Shown here: in pieces, positions 43,003 to 51,575 of the stretch
Layout of the letters: the number at the start of each line of letters is the position of its first letter
How positions within the stretch are numbered: the stretch's first letter is position 1
Assembly: GCA_964443845.1 (NCBI GenBank)
Contig: CAYUFA010000005.1
Span: 1 to 64,000 of the forward strand
Source of the DNA: UBA9214 sp964443845
Lineage (GTDB): Bacteria > Pseudomonadota > Gammaproteobacteria > UBA9214
Direction of reading: 5' to 3'
Length of the DNA: 64,000 bases
Program-made: the position numbers and the translations under genes
Notes under the pieces: generated by a model
Database searches by the model: none
The model's input: only the letters and a program-made list of their open reading frames with translations
What the model was told of the DNA's origin: nothing

Positions 43003-44118
43003 TCAGTTGTGGAACTTGCCGGCCAGTGCGACCCGCTGCTCCCACGCCGCGCGCGCGATGCGTACGTCCTCCAGGAAGTAACCCAGCTCATCGAGACGTA
43101 ACGCCTGCGGACCGTCCACCAGCGCCTTGCCGGGATTGGGGTGGAAATCGACCAGTACCATGTTGGCGCCGGCAATCACGCCCTGCGCCGTGACGTGAAA
43201 GATGTCCATGATCCCGTCGCTGCCGGCATCCCGTGATCCCACCGAGTGCGAGGGGTCGATGCAGACCGGCATGCGGGTAAGCCGGTGTACCACCGGGACG
43301 TGGGCAAAATCGATGAAGTTGCGGTGCGGGTCTCCCATGTTGGTCTTCATGCCGCGCAGGCCGAACACCACGCGCCGGTTGCCTTCGCTGGCGAGGTACT
43401 CGGCCGCATTCAGCGATTCCTCCAGCGTGATGCCGAAGCCGCGCTTGAGCAGGACCGGGAATTCCTGCTCACGCCCGATGGACTTCAGCAACTCGAAGTT
43501 CTGGGTATTGCGGGTGCCGATCTGCAGCATGACGCCGGTCGGGTGGCCGGTCAGTTCCAGTGCCTCGTGGATCTCGCGCACGTGGGAGTCGTGCGTGACC
43601 TCCATCGCGATCACCTTGATGTCGTACTTGCCGGCCAGTTCGAACACCCAGGGGAGGCAGGATTTGCCCAGGCCCTGGAAAGAATACGGGTTGGTGCGCG
43701 GCTTGTAGGCGCCCATGCGGGTGCATTGCTGGCCGTGTTCCCGGAGTGCCCGCATCATCATCTCGACGTGCTGCGGTGTGTCGACCGCGCACAGGCCGGC
43801 AAAGACGTTGAGACTGTCCTGCCCGAAGCGCACGCCCTTGTAGTCGAACCAGGTCGGACGCCGGTCGTCGTGGTGGCGGCCCAGTACCCGGTACTCTTCC
43901 GAGATGCGCACCACCCGCTCCACGCATGGCAGGCTCGACATTTCCTCCACCGTCAGCGCGGCCGTGTCACCGACGAGGTAGATTTCGGTGAGCACCTGCT
44001 GGGTCCCCCGCTCGTCGTGCACGCGCGCCTGGATGTTGTGCAGGTTGTGCAGGAATTCCAGCAGCTGACGGTATTCCGGGCTGTCCTTGTCGGTATCCGG
44101 TTTCAGGATCAGGATCAT
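43003..44118 (-). CDS. DAHP synthase-like aldolase (type I-beta), divergent
   Basis: A 371-aa protein with an N-terminal ferredoxin-like domain (about 1-80) and a TIM barrel of the 3-deoxy-7-phosphoheptulonate synthase I-beta type. GAYKPRTNPYSFQGLG (136-151), LQIGTRNTQNF, PVLLKRGF and CIDPSHSVGSRD are intact. Differences from the Thermotoga enzyme: AGPC is AGLC, CERG is GLRG, and the metal-ligand Glu of VEVHP is Asp (VDFHP). It may be a true first enzyme of aromatic synthesis or a related PEP aldolase. It is downstream of, and on the same strand as, the putrescine genes, with a 47-bp gap to aguB. Confidence 0.8.
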   Translation of the reverse strand: MILILKPDTDKDSPEYRQLLEFLHNLHNIQARVHDERGTQQVLTEIYLVGDTAALTVEEMSSLPCVERVVRISEEYRVLGRHHDDRRPTWFDYKGVRFGQDSLNVFAGLCAVDTPQHVEMMMRALREHGQQCTRMGAYKPRTNPYSFQGLGKSCLPWVFELAGKYDIKVIAMEVTHDSHVREIHEALELTGHPTGVMLQIGTRNTQNFELLKSIGREQEFPVLLKRGFGITLEESLNAAEYLASEGNRRVVFGLRGMKTNMGDPHRNFIDFAHVPVVHRLTRMPVCIDPSHSVGSRDAGSDGIMDIFHVTAQGVIAGANMVLVDFHPNPGKALVDGPQALRLDELGYFLEDVRIARAAWEQRVALAGKFHN

Positions 44119-44165
44119 GGGCTGGTTCCCTGCTGTGGGGGCGTCGGGACGGCGGGCCGGCCGGT

Positions 44166-45056
44166 TCAGTCCCGGTACCGCCGGACCAGGTCGGCATAGG
44201 CATCGACCCGGCGATCGCGCAGGAAGGGCCAGCTGCGGCGCACCTGTTCAGTGCGATCCATGTCGATCTCAACCACCAGTGTGGTGGTGCTGTCCGTGTC
44301 CGCCTGGGCCAGGACCTCCCCCTGGGCGCCGCAGACCGCGCTGCTGCCCCAGAAGCGGATGCCACCGGTGCGTCCGGACGGGTCCGGTTCCAGTCCGGTA
44401 CGGTTGCAGGTCAGCACCGGGAGTCCGTTGCTGATGGCGTGACTGCGCTGGATCGTGAGCCAGGCATCACGCTGACGGGCCTGTTCCACTACGGGGTCGG
44501 TGGTCTCCCAGCCGATCGCGGTCGGATACAGCAGCAGGTCGGCACCGGCGAGCGTCATGAGCCGGGCCGCTTCCGGATACCACTGGTCCCAGCAGACCAG
44601 CACGCCGAGCCTGCCGAGCGAGGTCGCAACCGGTTCGAAGCCCAGGTCACCGGGGGTGAAATAGAACTTCTCGTAGTAGGCGGGATCGTCCGGGATGTGC
44701 ATTTTCCGGTAGCGCCCGGCGAGCGAGCCGTCCCGTTCCAGCACCACCGCGGTATTGTGGTACAGCCCGGCGGCACGCCGCTCGAACAGCGAGGCCACGA
44801 TCACCACTTGCAGCTGCGCGGCCAGTTCGCCGAGCTGCCGGGTGGTGGGGCCGGGCACCGGTTCGGCGAGGTCGAAGCAGGCCGTGTCCTCGGTCTGGCA
44901 GAAATACCGGCTGCGATGCAGCTCCTGCAACAGCACCAGCTGCGCGCCGTCCGCCGCGGCCGTGCGGATGCCGTCCATGCTGGTTTTCAGGTTGCTTTCC
45001 AGGTCGTCCGAGCAGGCCTGCTGCACCAGTGCGACCCGGAGTGTCTGCGCGTTCAT
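44166..45056 (-). CDS. aguB: N-carbamoylputrescine amidase
   Basis: A 296-aa nitrilase-superfamily enzyme converting N-carbamoylputrescine to putrescine, CO2 and ammonia. The triad is Glu45 (LLQELHRS), Lys118 (YRKMHIPDD) and Cys155 (VLVCWDQWYPEA), with the family-specific WDQWYPE motif. The ATG at 45056 overlaps the aguA stop by 4 bp. Together with aguA it makes the agmatine-to-putrescine route. Confidence 0.94.
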   Translation of the reverse strand: MNAQTLRVALVQQACSDDLESNLKTSMDGIRTAAADGAQLVLLQELHRSRYFCQTEDTACFDLAEPVPGPTTRQLGELAAQLQVVIVASLFERRAAGLYHNTAVVLERDGSLAGRYRKMHIPDDPAYYEKFYFTPGDLGFEPVATSLGRLGVLVCWDQWYPEAARLMTLAGADLLLYPTAIGWETTDPVVEQARQRDAWLTIQRSHAISNGLPVLTCNRTGLEPDPSGRTGGIRFWGSSAVCGAQGEVLAQADTDSTTTLVVEIDMDRTEQVRRSWPFLRDRRVDAYADLVRRYRD

Positions 45057-46099
45057 GGCCGTTCCGCGGTTGGCGCCGTCAGTACACCGGCGGGGAGCTG
45101 CATTGTAGCGCAATGCAGGCTGCCGTATTGCTCGATCAGGGGCCGGCAGCGCACTGCGACGATGGTGCGCGCCGGGAAGCAGCCGGCCAGTGCCCGTTGC
45201 GCGACTGCATCGGCCGGATCGTCGTACACCGGCAGCAGCACGGCACCGTTGACGATGAGGAAATTGGCATAGCTGGCTGGCAGGCGCTGACCCTCCGCGT
45301 CGTACACCGGTGCCGGGATCGGCAACGGCACGAGACGGTAGGGAACGCCCGCGCGGGTACGGAAACCGCGCAGCTGCCGTTCCATGGCGGAGAGCGGGGC
45401 AAAGTGCCGGTCACCGGCATCGGTGCACTGGCTGTAGGCAATGGTCCCGGCGTCGCAGAAGCGCGCCAGCATGTCCACATGCGCGTCGGTATCGTCACCG
45501 GCCAGCTCGCCGTGCTCGATCCAGAGCACCCGCTCCACACCGAGTGTCTGCCGGAAGTGTGCCTCCAGTCCGGCCCTGCCCAGGCCCGGGTTCCGCGTCG
45601 GCGCCAGCAGGCAACGGCTGGTGGTGAGCAGCGTTCCGTCTCCGTCGACATCGATGCTGCCGCCCTCCAGGACCAGGGACTGACGCCGGCAGGGCAGGTC
45701 GCCGAACCAGCCGGCGCGGGCCAGACCGGCGGTCACCGCGTCGTCGAGGTTCGCGGCATACTTCCCGCCCCAGGCGTTGAAGGTATAGTCGAGCAGCTGC
45801 AGGTGGCCGCCGCGCTCCACGGTGAGCGGGCCGTAGTCACGGATCCAGGTGTCGTTGGTCGGGATGCAGGCGCAGTGGATGCGGGTGGTGTCGATCCCCG
45901 CGCTCGCCAGTCGCTGGCGGATGTGCGCGCGATGGCCGCTGTCGCGGGCCAGCACCAGCAGGGATTCCTGTGCACTGATGGCGCGCGCGATCTCCACATA
46001 GACCGGCTCGATCACCGCCAGGCGCGACTGCCAGTCGCTGAACCGGTGCGGCCAGGTGAGGATGACCCCGGACTGGGGAGCGAATTCAGGGAGTAACAC
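45053..46099 (-). CDS. aguA: Agmatine deiminase
   Basis: A 348-aa guanidino-group-modifying enzyme of the peptidylarginine deiminase-like family, hydrolysing agmatine to N-carbamoylputrescine. The sequence shows TNDTWIRDYGP near 82-92, NAWGGKY, EGGSIDVDGDG near 145 and the catalytic cysteine in SLHCATMQLP near 330. Coupled to aguB. No arginine decarboxylase, which would supply agmatine, is in the window. Confidence 0.94.
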   Translation of the reverse strand: MLLPEFAPQSGVILTWPHRFSDWQSRLAVIEPVYVEIARAISAQESLLVLARDSGHRAHIRQRLASAGIDTTRIHCACIPTNDTWIRDYGPLTVERGGHLQLLDYTFNAWGGKYAANLDDAVTAGLARAGWFGDLPCRRQSLVLEGGSIDVDGDGTLLTTSRCLLAPTRNPGLGRAGLEAHFRQTLGVERVLWIEHGELAGDDTDAHVDMLARFCDAGTIAYSQCTDAGDRHFAPLSAMERQLRGFRTRAGVPYRLVPLPIPAPVYDAEGQRLPASYANFLIVNGAVLLPVYDDPADAVAQRALAGCFPARTIVAVRCRPLIEQYGSLHCATMQLPAGVLTAPTAERP

Positions 46100-46158
46100 G
46101 CGCCGGAATATCCATAGCCGCCCGAACAGGGCGGCTATGATACTCCGGAATTCCGGGC

Positions 46159-46467
46159 TTAGCGGGCGGCGGTGTGGTGTACGACGGAATGAATGACGCG
46201 ATTTTTCTCGAAGAACACCGAGAAGTCGTTATAGTCCCAGCGCGTGATCGGCGGCCGGTGCGGCCCGCCGTTGACGGACACGGTCGGATATTCCTTCACC
46301 GGTGCCCCGAACTGCTGGCGTACCTGATCCATGGTCACGCCCCGCTGCGGGCTCTGTACCGCAGCGCCGGCGGCCACCCGGTCGACCAGCAGCTCGTCCG
46401 CGGACGCTGGCAGGGCGAGCGGCAGGGACAGGATCAGACCCAGCAGGGTCAGGCGGATACCGTTCAT
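46159..46467 (-). CDS. Small exported BamE/SmpA-like protein
   Basis: A 102-aa protein with a signal peptide (about 1-23, ending SADE). The mature part has the pattern G-V-T-M-D-Q-V-R-Q-Q-F-G-A-P, a beta-hairpin start of the BamE/OmlA fold, then ITRWDYNDFSVFFEKNRVIHSVV. It lacks a lipobox cysteine, so it is not BamE itself; function unknown. The ATG at 46467 follows AAGGAGAT, which decides against an upstream ATG seven codons earlier. AT-rich promoter-like bases (TATATTAT) lie about 25 bp upstream on the minus strand. Confidence 0.8.
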   Translation of the reverse strand: MNGIRLTLLGLILSLPLALPASADELLVDRVAAGAAVQSPQRGVTMDQVRQQFGAPVKEYPTVSVNGGPHRPPITRWDYNDFSVFFEKNRVIHSVVHHTAAR

Positions 46468-46584
46468 GGCAATCTCCTTGGATAGCATGATAATATACAG
46501 CTCATTCAGTTAGTTGCATGACAAATCTCATACGCCAGACTAGCGCATCGCCCCTCGGGTTGATGTGACCGGGATCACCCAGCC

Positions 46585-47655
46585 GTGGACAACCTGAAAA
46601 ACTATCGGCCAGACAACGGATTTGCTGAGTCTGCCGCCGCAGCGGCCGGCCACCGGATGGCCGTTGCCCCCATGCTCGACTGGACCGACCGGCACTGCCG
46701 GTATCTGCTGCGCCTGCTGAGCCGGCATACCCGGCTGTACACCGAGATGGTCACCACCGGTGCCATCTTACAGGGCCGCGATGCACGCCTGCTACGGTAC
46801 GACGCGTGCGAGCACCCGCTGGCCCTGCAACTGGGCGGCAGCGACGCGCGGGAACTGGCCGCCTGTGCACGCATCGGCGCCGCTGCCGGCTACGACGAGA
46901 TCAACCTGAACGTGGGCTGTCCCAGTGACCGGGTGCAATCCGGGCGCTTCGGCGCCTGCCTGATGGCCGCACCGCAGCTGGTCGCCGACTGCGTCGCGGC
47001 CATGTGCGGCGCCAGCACGGTGCCGGTCACGGTCAAGTGCCGCATCGGTATCGATCACCAGGAGGATCCGGAGCAACTTGCGCACTTTGTCGGAACCGTG
47101 GCCGCTGCCGGCTGCAGGACCTTCATCATCCATGCCCGCAAGGCGTGGCTGCACGGACTCAGCCCGAAGGAGAATCGCACCATCCCGCCGCTGCGGTACG
47201 ACGTGGTGCGCGGCATCAAGCAACGCTACCCGGAGCTGGCCATCGTGGTCAACGGCGGCATCACCGGCCTGGACAGCGCCCGGGAACATCTCCGCCACGT
47301 GGATGGCGTCATGCTCGGCCGCGCTGTGTATCATGACCCCTGCCTGCTGGCCGGGGTGGACCGGGCGCTGTTCGCCGATCCGCACCCGGTACCGTCGCGC
47401 ACCGACGTGGTGGAAAGCATGCTGCCGTATATCGAGCGGGAACTGCGTACCGGCACCCGGCTCAAACACATCACCCGGCACATGCTGGGTCTGTTCCGGG
47501 GCATGCCGGGTGCACGGTGCTGGCGGCGCCACCTGAGCGAGCACGCGGTACGCGACGCTGCCGATATCCGGGTGCTGCGCGAGGCACTCGCCGCCGTCAC
47601 GCGCTCGACACCCTCCCGGCCCGCTGCAGGAGACGAACGGCTTCGCCATGGGTGA
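46585..47655 (+). CDS. dusA: tRNA-dihydrouridine(20/20a) synthase DusA
   Basis: Up to 356 aa; an FMN-dependent enzyme reducing uridine in the tRNA D-loop. AVAPMLDWTDRHCRYL near 26-41 and LNVGCPSDRVQSGRFGACLM near 108-127 (catalytic Cys112) are the DusA signature, with VNGGI and LGRAVYHDP for flavin binding. The GTG start gives about 24 residues before the conserved core; ATG 46657 is an alternative. It heads an eight-gene run to 53974 and overlaps the next gene by 8 bp. Confidence 0.94.
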   Translation: MDNLKNYRPDNGFAESAAAAAGHRMAVAPMLDWTDRHCRYLLRLLSRHTRLYTEMVTTGAILQGRDARLLRYDACEHPLALQLGGSDARELAACARIGAAAGYDEINLNVGCPSDRVQSGRFGACLMAAPQLVADCVAAMCGASTVPVTVKCRIGIDHQEDPEQLAHFVGTVAAAGCRTFIIHARKAWLHGLSPKENRTIPPLRYDVVRGIKQRYPELAIVVNGGITGLDSAREHLRHVDGVMLGRAVYHDPCLLAGVDRALFADPHPVPSRTDVVESMLPYIERELRTGTRLKHITRHMLGLFRGMPGARCWRRHLSEHAVRDAADIRVLREALAAVTRSTPSRPAAGDERLRHG

Positions 47656-48499
47656 CATGCTGCTGCACCACGAACCCGCGCTGCGCCTCGGGGCGTTCCT
47701 GGGGATCTTCGCGCTCATGGCCCTGTGGGAACGGCTGGCACCGCGCCGGCCGCTCACCCAGCCGTGGACCACGCGCTGGCTCAACAACCTGCTGCTGGTG
47801 AGCCTGAACACGGCCGTGCTGCGCCTGCTGTTTCCCGCCGCGGCCGTCGGCATGGCCGCCGTGGCGACGGAGCGGCACTGGGGGCTGTTGCAACAGCTGG
47901 ACTGGCCGGGCTGGCTGGCCACGCTGCTCGGTGTGGTGGCGCTGGATGCCGCGATCTACCTGCAGCACGTACTGTTTCACGCGGTCCCGGTGCTCTGGCG
48001 CCTGCACCGGGTTCACCATGCCGACCTCGACATCGATGTCACCACCGGTGCACGGTTTCATCCGCTCGAGATCGTCCTGTCGATGCTCATCAAGTTCGCG
48101 GTCATTCTCGTGCTCGGACCACCGGTGCTGGCGGTCCTGCTGTTCGAGGTGCTGCTCAACGCCACCTCGATGTTCAACCACGGCAACGTGCGCCTGCCGC
48201 TGGCGCTGGATCGCTGGCTGCGTGGTGTGATCGTGACGCCGGACATGCACCGGGTGCATCACTCACACCTCGAGCATGAGACCAACTCCAATTTCGGTTT
48301 CAATCTCTCGTGCTGGGACCGCCTGTGCGGAACCTACCGCGCGCAACCCGAGGAAGGGCACACCGGTATGCACATCGGCATCGACACCTGGCGCGATCCG
48401 GCCCACTGTACCCGGCTCGCTGGCCTGTTGCTGTTGCCGTTCCAGGGTAAGGTCACCGACTACGCCATCAACCGCCGGCGCTGGGATCGGGGCGCATGA
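47648..48499 (+). CDS. Sterol desaturase/fatty-acid hydroxylase family membrane enzyme
   Basis: A 283-aa integral-membrane non-haem diiron enzyme. All histidine boxes are present: H107-x3-H111, H120-x2-HH124, an isolated His178 and H201-x2-HH205. Such enzymes hydroxylate or desaturate lipids using O2. The substrate is unknown. Its position between dusA and the arsenosugar genes, with overlaps on both sides (8 and 4 bp), raises the possibility that it modifies a lipid moiety in that pathway; this is inference. Confidence 0.9.
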   Translation: MGDMLLHHEPALRLGAFLGIFALMALWERLAPRRPLTQPWTTRWLNNLLLVSLNTAVLRLLFPAAAVGMAAVATERHWGLLQQLDWPGWLATLLGVVALDAAIYLQHVLFHAVPVLWRLHRVHHADLDIDVTTGARFHPLEIVLSMLIKFAVILVLGPPVLAVLLFEVLLNATSMFNHGNVRLPLALDRWLRGVIVTPDMHRVHHSHLEHETNSNFGFNLSCWDRLCGTYRAQPEEGHTGMHIGIDTWRDPAHCTRLAGLLLLPFQGKVTDYAINRRRWDRGA

Positions 48500-49158
48500 C
48501 GACCCGTGCGCGCCGCTGGCTGGTCCTGGCGCTGCTGCTGGCCGGGATCGGTATTGCGCTGTACTACCGGGACCGGCTCTCGGTCGAGGCGCTGACCACC
48601 TGGGTCGGCCAGCTGGGCTGGCTGGCCCCGCTGGCGTTCATGGCCGCCTACAGCGTGGCGACGGTGTTCTTTCTCCCGGGCGTGCTGTTCACGCTCGCCG
48701 GTGGGGTGCTGTTCGGGCCCTGGCTCGGCACGCTCTACAGTCTCACCGGTGCCACCATCGGGGCCAGCCTGGCCTTCCTGATCGCCCGCTACCTGGCGCG
48801 GGACTGGGTGGCGCAGCGCGCCGGCACGCGCCTGCGCCAGCTGATCGATGGCGTCGACACGGAGGGCTGGCGCTTCATCGCCTTCGTGCGCCTGGTGCCG
48901 CTGTTTCCCTTCAACCTGCTGAATTACGCACTCGGCCTGACCCGCATCCCGCTCGTGCAGTACGTCCTGACCTCGTTTCTGTTCATGGCCCCGGGCGGGG
49001 CGGCCTATACCTACCTCGGCTATGCCGGGCGGGAAGCCGCGGCCGGTAACGGCGGGGACGTGGTACGCAAGCTGCTGCTGGCGCTCGCCATCGTCGCCAC
49101 GATCGCCTTTGTCTCGCACCTCCTGCTGCGCTGGCGCCGGCACCGGGGCGGTGCCTGA
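48496..49158 (+). CDS. TVP38/TMEM64 (DedA-like) membrane protein
   Basis: A 220-aa inner-membrane protein with helices at about 7-23, 40-95 and 135-215. FFLPGVLFTLAGGVLFGPWLG near 52-72 and FVRLVPLFPFNLLNYALG near 128-145 are the family signature; the re-entrant motifs are those of VTT/DedA lipid scramblases. The ATG overlaps the previous stop by 4 bp and the next gene by one base. Family members are common next to flavin disulfide reductases and ArsS in bacterial genomes (recalled, not checked). Confidence 0.9.
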   Translation: MTTRARRWLVLALLLAGIGIALYYRDRLSVEALTTWVGQLGWLAPLAFMAAYSVATVFFLPGVLFTLAGGVLFGPWLGTLYSLTGATIGASLAFLIARYLARDWVAQRAGTRLRQLIDGVDTEGWRFIAFVRLVPLFPFNLLNYALGLTRIPLVQYVLTSFLFMAPGGAAYTYLGYAGREAAAGNGGDVVRKLLLALAIVATIAFVSHLLLRWRRHRGGA

Positions 49159-50570
49159 TGCGCCGCTTCGACCTGGCCGTCGTCGGTGGCGGGCCGGGTG
49201 GCCTGGTCGTCGCCAGCGTCGCCGCGCAGAGCGGACTGCGGGTCTGCCTGATCGAGCAGCAACCCCTGCTTGGCGGCGACTGCCTGCACGGCGGCTGCGT
49301 CCCGAGCAAGGCGCTGCTGCACCTGGCGCAGCTGGTGCACAGTGCGCGGCAGGGGGTGCAGGCCGGGGTGCTGGACCGGGTGCCCGCGGTCGATTTCGGC
49401 CAGGCCATCGACCGGGTGCAGGCGATCATCGCGGAAATCCAGCCATTCGACGACCCGGAACGTTTTCGCAGCTACGGTTGCGAGGTCCGGTTCGGCAAGG
49501 CCACGTTCGCGGGGCCGGACCGGCTGGCGGTCGGCGCTGACGTACTCCGGGCACGGCGCTTTGTGATCGCCACCGGTTCCTGCCCGTTGATCCCGCCGCT
49601 GCCCGGGCTGGAAGAGGCCGGGTACGACACCAACGAAACCATCTTCACGCGGCGTGCGCTGCCGGCCAGGCTGGCCATCCTCGGCGGCGGTCCCGTCGGG
49701 GTGGAGCTGGCCCAGGCCTTCGCGCGCTTCGGCAGCCAGGTCACGCTGATCGAGGCGGCGCAGCGCATCCTGCCCGGCATGGACCCGGTCCCGGTCGCCG
49801 CGCTGGCAGGCAGGCTGGAAGCCGAGGGCATCCGCCTGCACACGGGCAGCCCGGTGCAATCGGTCCGGCGTGACGGTGACAGCCGCCAGTTGCAGTTCGG
49901 GGATGGCTCTACCGTGGAGTGCGAGCGCCTCCTGGTGGCGACCGGGCGCCGGCCGGCCCTGCAGGGACTCGGACTGGAGCTGGCGGGTGTGGAGTTCACG
50001 CCGGCCGGGATCGTGGTGGACCGCCGCATGCGCACCTCGCGACGCCACATCTACGCGATCGGCGATGTCTGTGGTCCATACGCCTTTACCCACATGGCCG
50101 AGTACCAGGCCGGCATCGCACTGGCCAACCTCGTGTTCCGCTTCCCGAAAAAGGCGGACTACCGGGTGGTGCCGCGCGTCATATATACCGATCCGGAGCT
50201 GGCCAGCGTCGGGCTGTCTCCGGATGCTGCCGACGCGGCCGGCCTGCACTACGAGATCGCCGAGTTTCCGGTCGCGGAGCTCGACCGTGCCATCACCGAG
50301 GGCAGCCACACCGGCATGGCGCGGCTGCTGCTGCACCGGGGCCGGCTGCTCGGCGCCACGCTGCTGGCCCCGCGGGCCGGCGAGCTGATCCACGAACTGG
50401 CCCTGGCGATGCACCTGCGCGTCCGGGTGAAGGAGCTCAGTGCGCTGATCCATGCCTATCCCAGCCATGCCCAGTTACTGCGGCGCACCGTGAACCGGCA
50501 CTATGCCCACCTGTTGCAGTCGCGCAGGGTCCGGGTATTGACCTGGGTATTGCACCGTCTGTTACCCTGA
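49158..50570 (+). CDS. FAD-dependent pyridine nucleotide-disulfide oxidoreductase (mercuric reductase/Lpd-like)
   Basis: A 470-aa flavoprotein. GGGPGG (10-15) binds FAD, the redox pair is Cys42-x4-Cys47 in GGDCLHGGCVPSK, GGGPVGVELA near 175 binds NAD(P)H, and YAIGDVCG is the second FAD motif. The C-terminal dimer domain ends HAYPSHAQLL, with His but without the usual H-P-T-x-x-E dyad. No lipoyl-enzyme genes are nearby, so a thiol or metalloid substrate is likelier than lipoamide. It may keep arsenic trivalent for ArsM (inference). Confidence 0.85.
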   Translation: MRRFDLAVVGGGPGGLVVASVAAQSGLRVCLIEQQPLLGGDCLHGGCVPSKALLHLAQLVHSARQGVQAGVLDRVPAVDFGQAIDRVQAIIAEIQPFDDPERFRSYGCEVRFGKATFAGPDRLAVGADVLRARRFVIATGSCPLIPPLPGLEEAGYDTNETIFTRRALPARLAILGGGPVGVELAQAFARFGSQVTLIEAAQRILPGMDPVPVAALAGRLEAEGIRLHTGSPVQSVRRDGDSRQLQFGDGSTVECERLLVATGRRPALQGLGLELAGVEFTPAGIVVDRRMRTSRRHIYAIGDVCGPYAFTHMAEYQAGIALANLVFRFPKKADYRVVPRVIYTDPELASVGLSPDAADAAGLHYEIAEFPVAELDRAITEGSHTGMARLLLHRGRLLGATLLAPRAGELIHELALAMHLRVRVKELSALIHAYPSHAQLLRRTVNRHYAHLLQSRRVRVLTWVLHRLLP

Positions 50571-50588
50571 GTCCGGAGACGCTAGCCC

Positions 50589-51575
50589 ATGCATGCCACC
50601 TTGCCCCTGTTGCTGCCGACGCACTTTCCGGCGCTGCGCCGTGCCCGGCTCGATACCCTGCAGGTCAACCTGGGGTACCGCTGCAACCAGAGCTGTCTGC
50701 ACTGTCACGTCAACGCCGGCCCGCAACGCACCGAGAGCATGGACGCGGAGACGGCCGATGCCGTGCTCGCCAGCCTCGACCGCACCGGCGTCTCCACGCT
50801 GGACCTGACCGGCGGTGCACCGGAACTGAACCCGCATTTCCGCCGCCTGGTCACGGCGGCGCGGGAGCGCGCCATCGAGGTCATCGATCGCTGCAACCTG
50901 ACGGTGCTGCTCGAACCCGGGCAGCATGATACGGCCGCGTTTCTGGCCGGCCACCGGGTGCGGATCGTCGCCTCCCTGCCGTGCTACCTGGAACAGAACG
51001 TCGATCGCCAGCGCGGGGCGGGGGTATTCGGCAACAGCCTGGCCGCACTGCGCCGCCTCAACGCGCAGGGCTACGGCCTGCCGGACAGCGGCCTGCTGCT
51101 CGACCTGGTCTACAACCCGCAGGGGCCGAACCTGCCGCCGCCCCAGCAGGTGCTGGAACAGGACTACCGGCAACGCCTCGCGCAGGAATACGGTGTCCGT
51201 TTCAACCGGCTGCTGACGATCGCCAACATGCCGATCCAGCGCTTCGGCAGCACCCTGGTCAGCCACGGCGAGTTCGACGCCTACCTGGAACTGCTGCGCA
51301 GCGCGCACCAGGACGCCAACCTCGCCACCGTGATGTGCCGTTCGCTGGTCAGCGTCGACTGGCGCGGCTTCCTGTACGATTGCGATTTCAACCAGATGCT
51401 GGACCTGCCGGTGCGCGCCGCAGGTCGGCCGCGACTGCATATTTCCGAGCTGGACAGCGCCACGCTGGACCATGCCGCCATCCGCGTCGCTGAACACTGC
51501 TTCGGCTGTACGGCCGGGCAGGGATCCAGTTGTGGCGGCGCACTGGGCGACATGGTCAAACAGGAGCAGGCATGA
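50589..51575 (+). CDS. arsS: Arsenosugar biosynthesis radical SAM protein ArsS
   Basis: A 328-aa radical SAM enzyme. The [4Fe-4S] cysteines are C32-x3-C36-x2-C39 (CNQSCLHC), followed by the SAM-domain motif LTGGAPEL. The C-terminal Cys-rich domain has VMCRSL, YDCDFNQML and CFGCTAGQGSSCGG, diagnostic of ArsS; some relatives have selenocysteine in this tail, here it is Cys. ArsS adds a 5'-deoxyadenosyl group to dimethylarsinous acid to make the arsenosugar precursor. It overlaps arsM by 4 bp, and the two act in sequence. Confidence 0.94.
   Translation: MHATLPLLLPTHFPALRRARLDTLQVNLGYRCNQSCLHCHVNAGPQRTESMDAETADAVLASLDRTGVSTLDLTGGAPELNPHFRRLVTAARERAIEVIDRCNLTVLLEPGQHDTAAFLAGHRVRIVASLPCYLEQNVDRQRGAGVFGNSLAALRRLNAQGYGLPDSGLLLDLVYNPQGPNLPPPQQVLEQDYRQRLAQEYGVRFNRLLTIANMPIQRFGSTLVSHGEFDAYLELLRSAHQDANLATVMCRSLVSVDWRGFLYDCDFNQMLDLPVRAAGRPRLHISELDSATLDHAAIRVAEHCFGCTAGQGSSCGGALGDMVKQEQA

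Noticed and set aside
50589..51575. Possible selenocysteine in ArsS
   Set aside because: Some ArsS proteins have Sec in the C-terminal motif, but here the codons are ordinary Cys codons and the frame ends normally.
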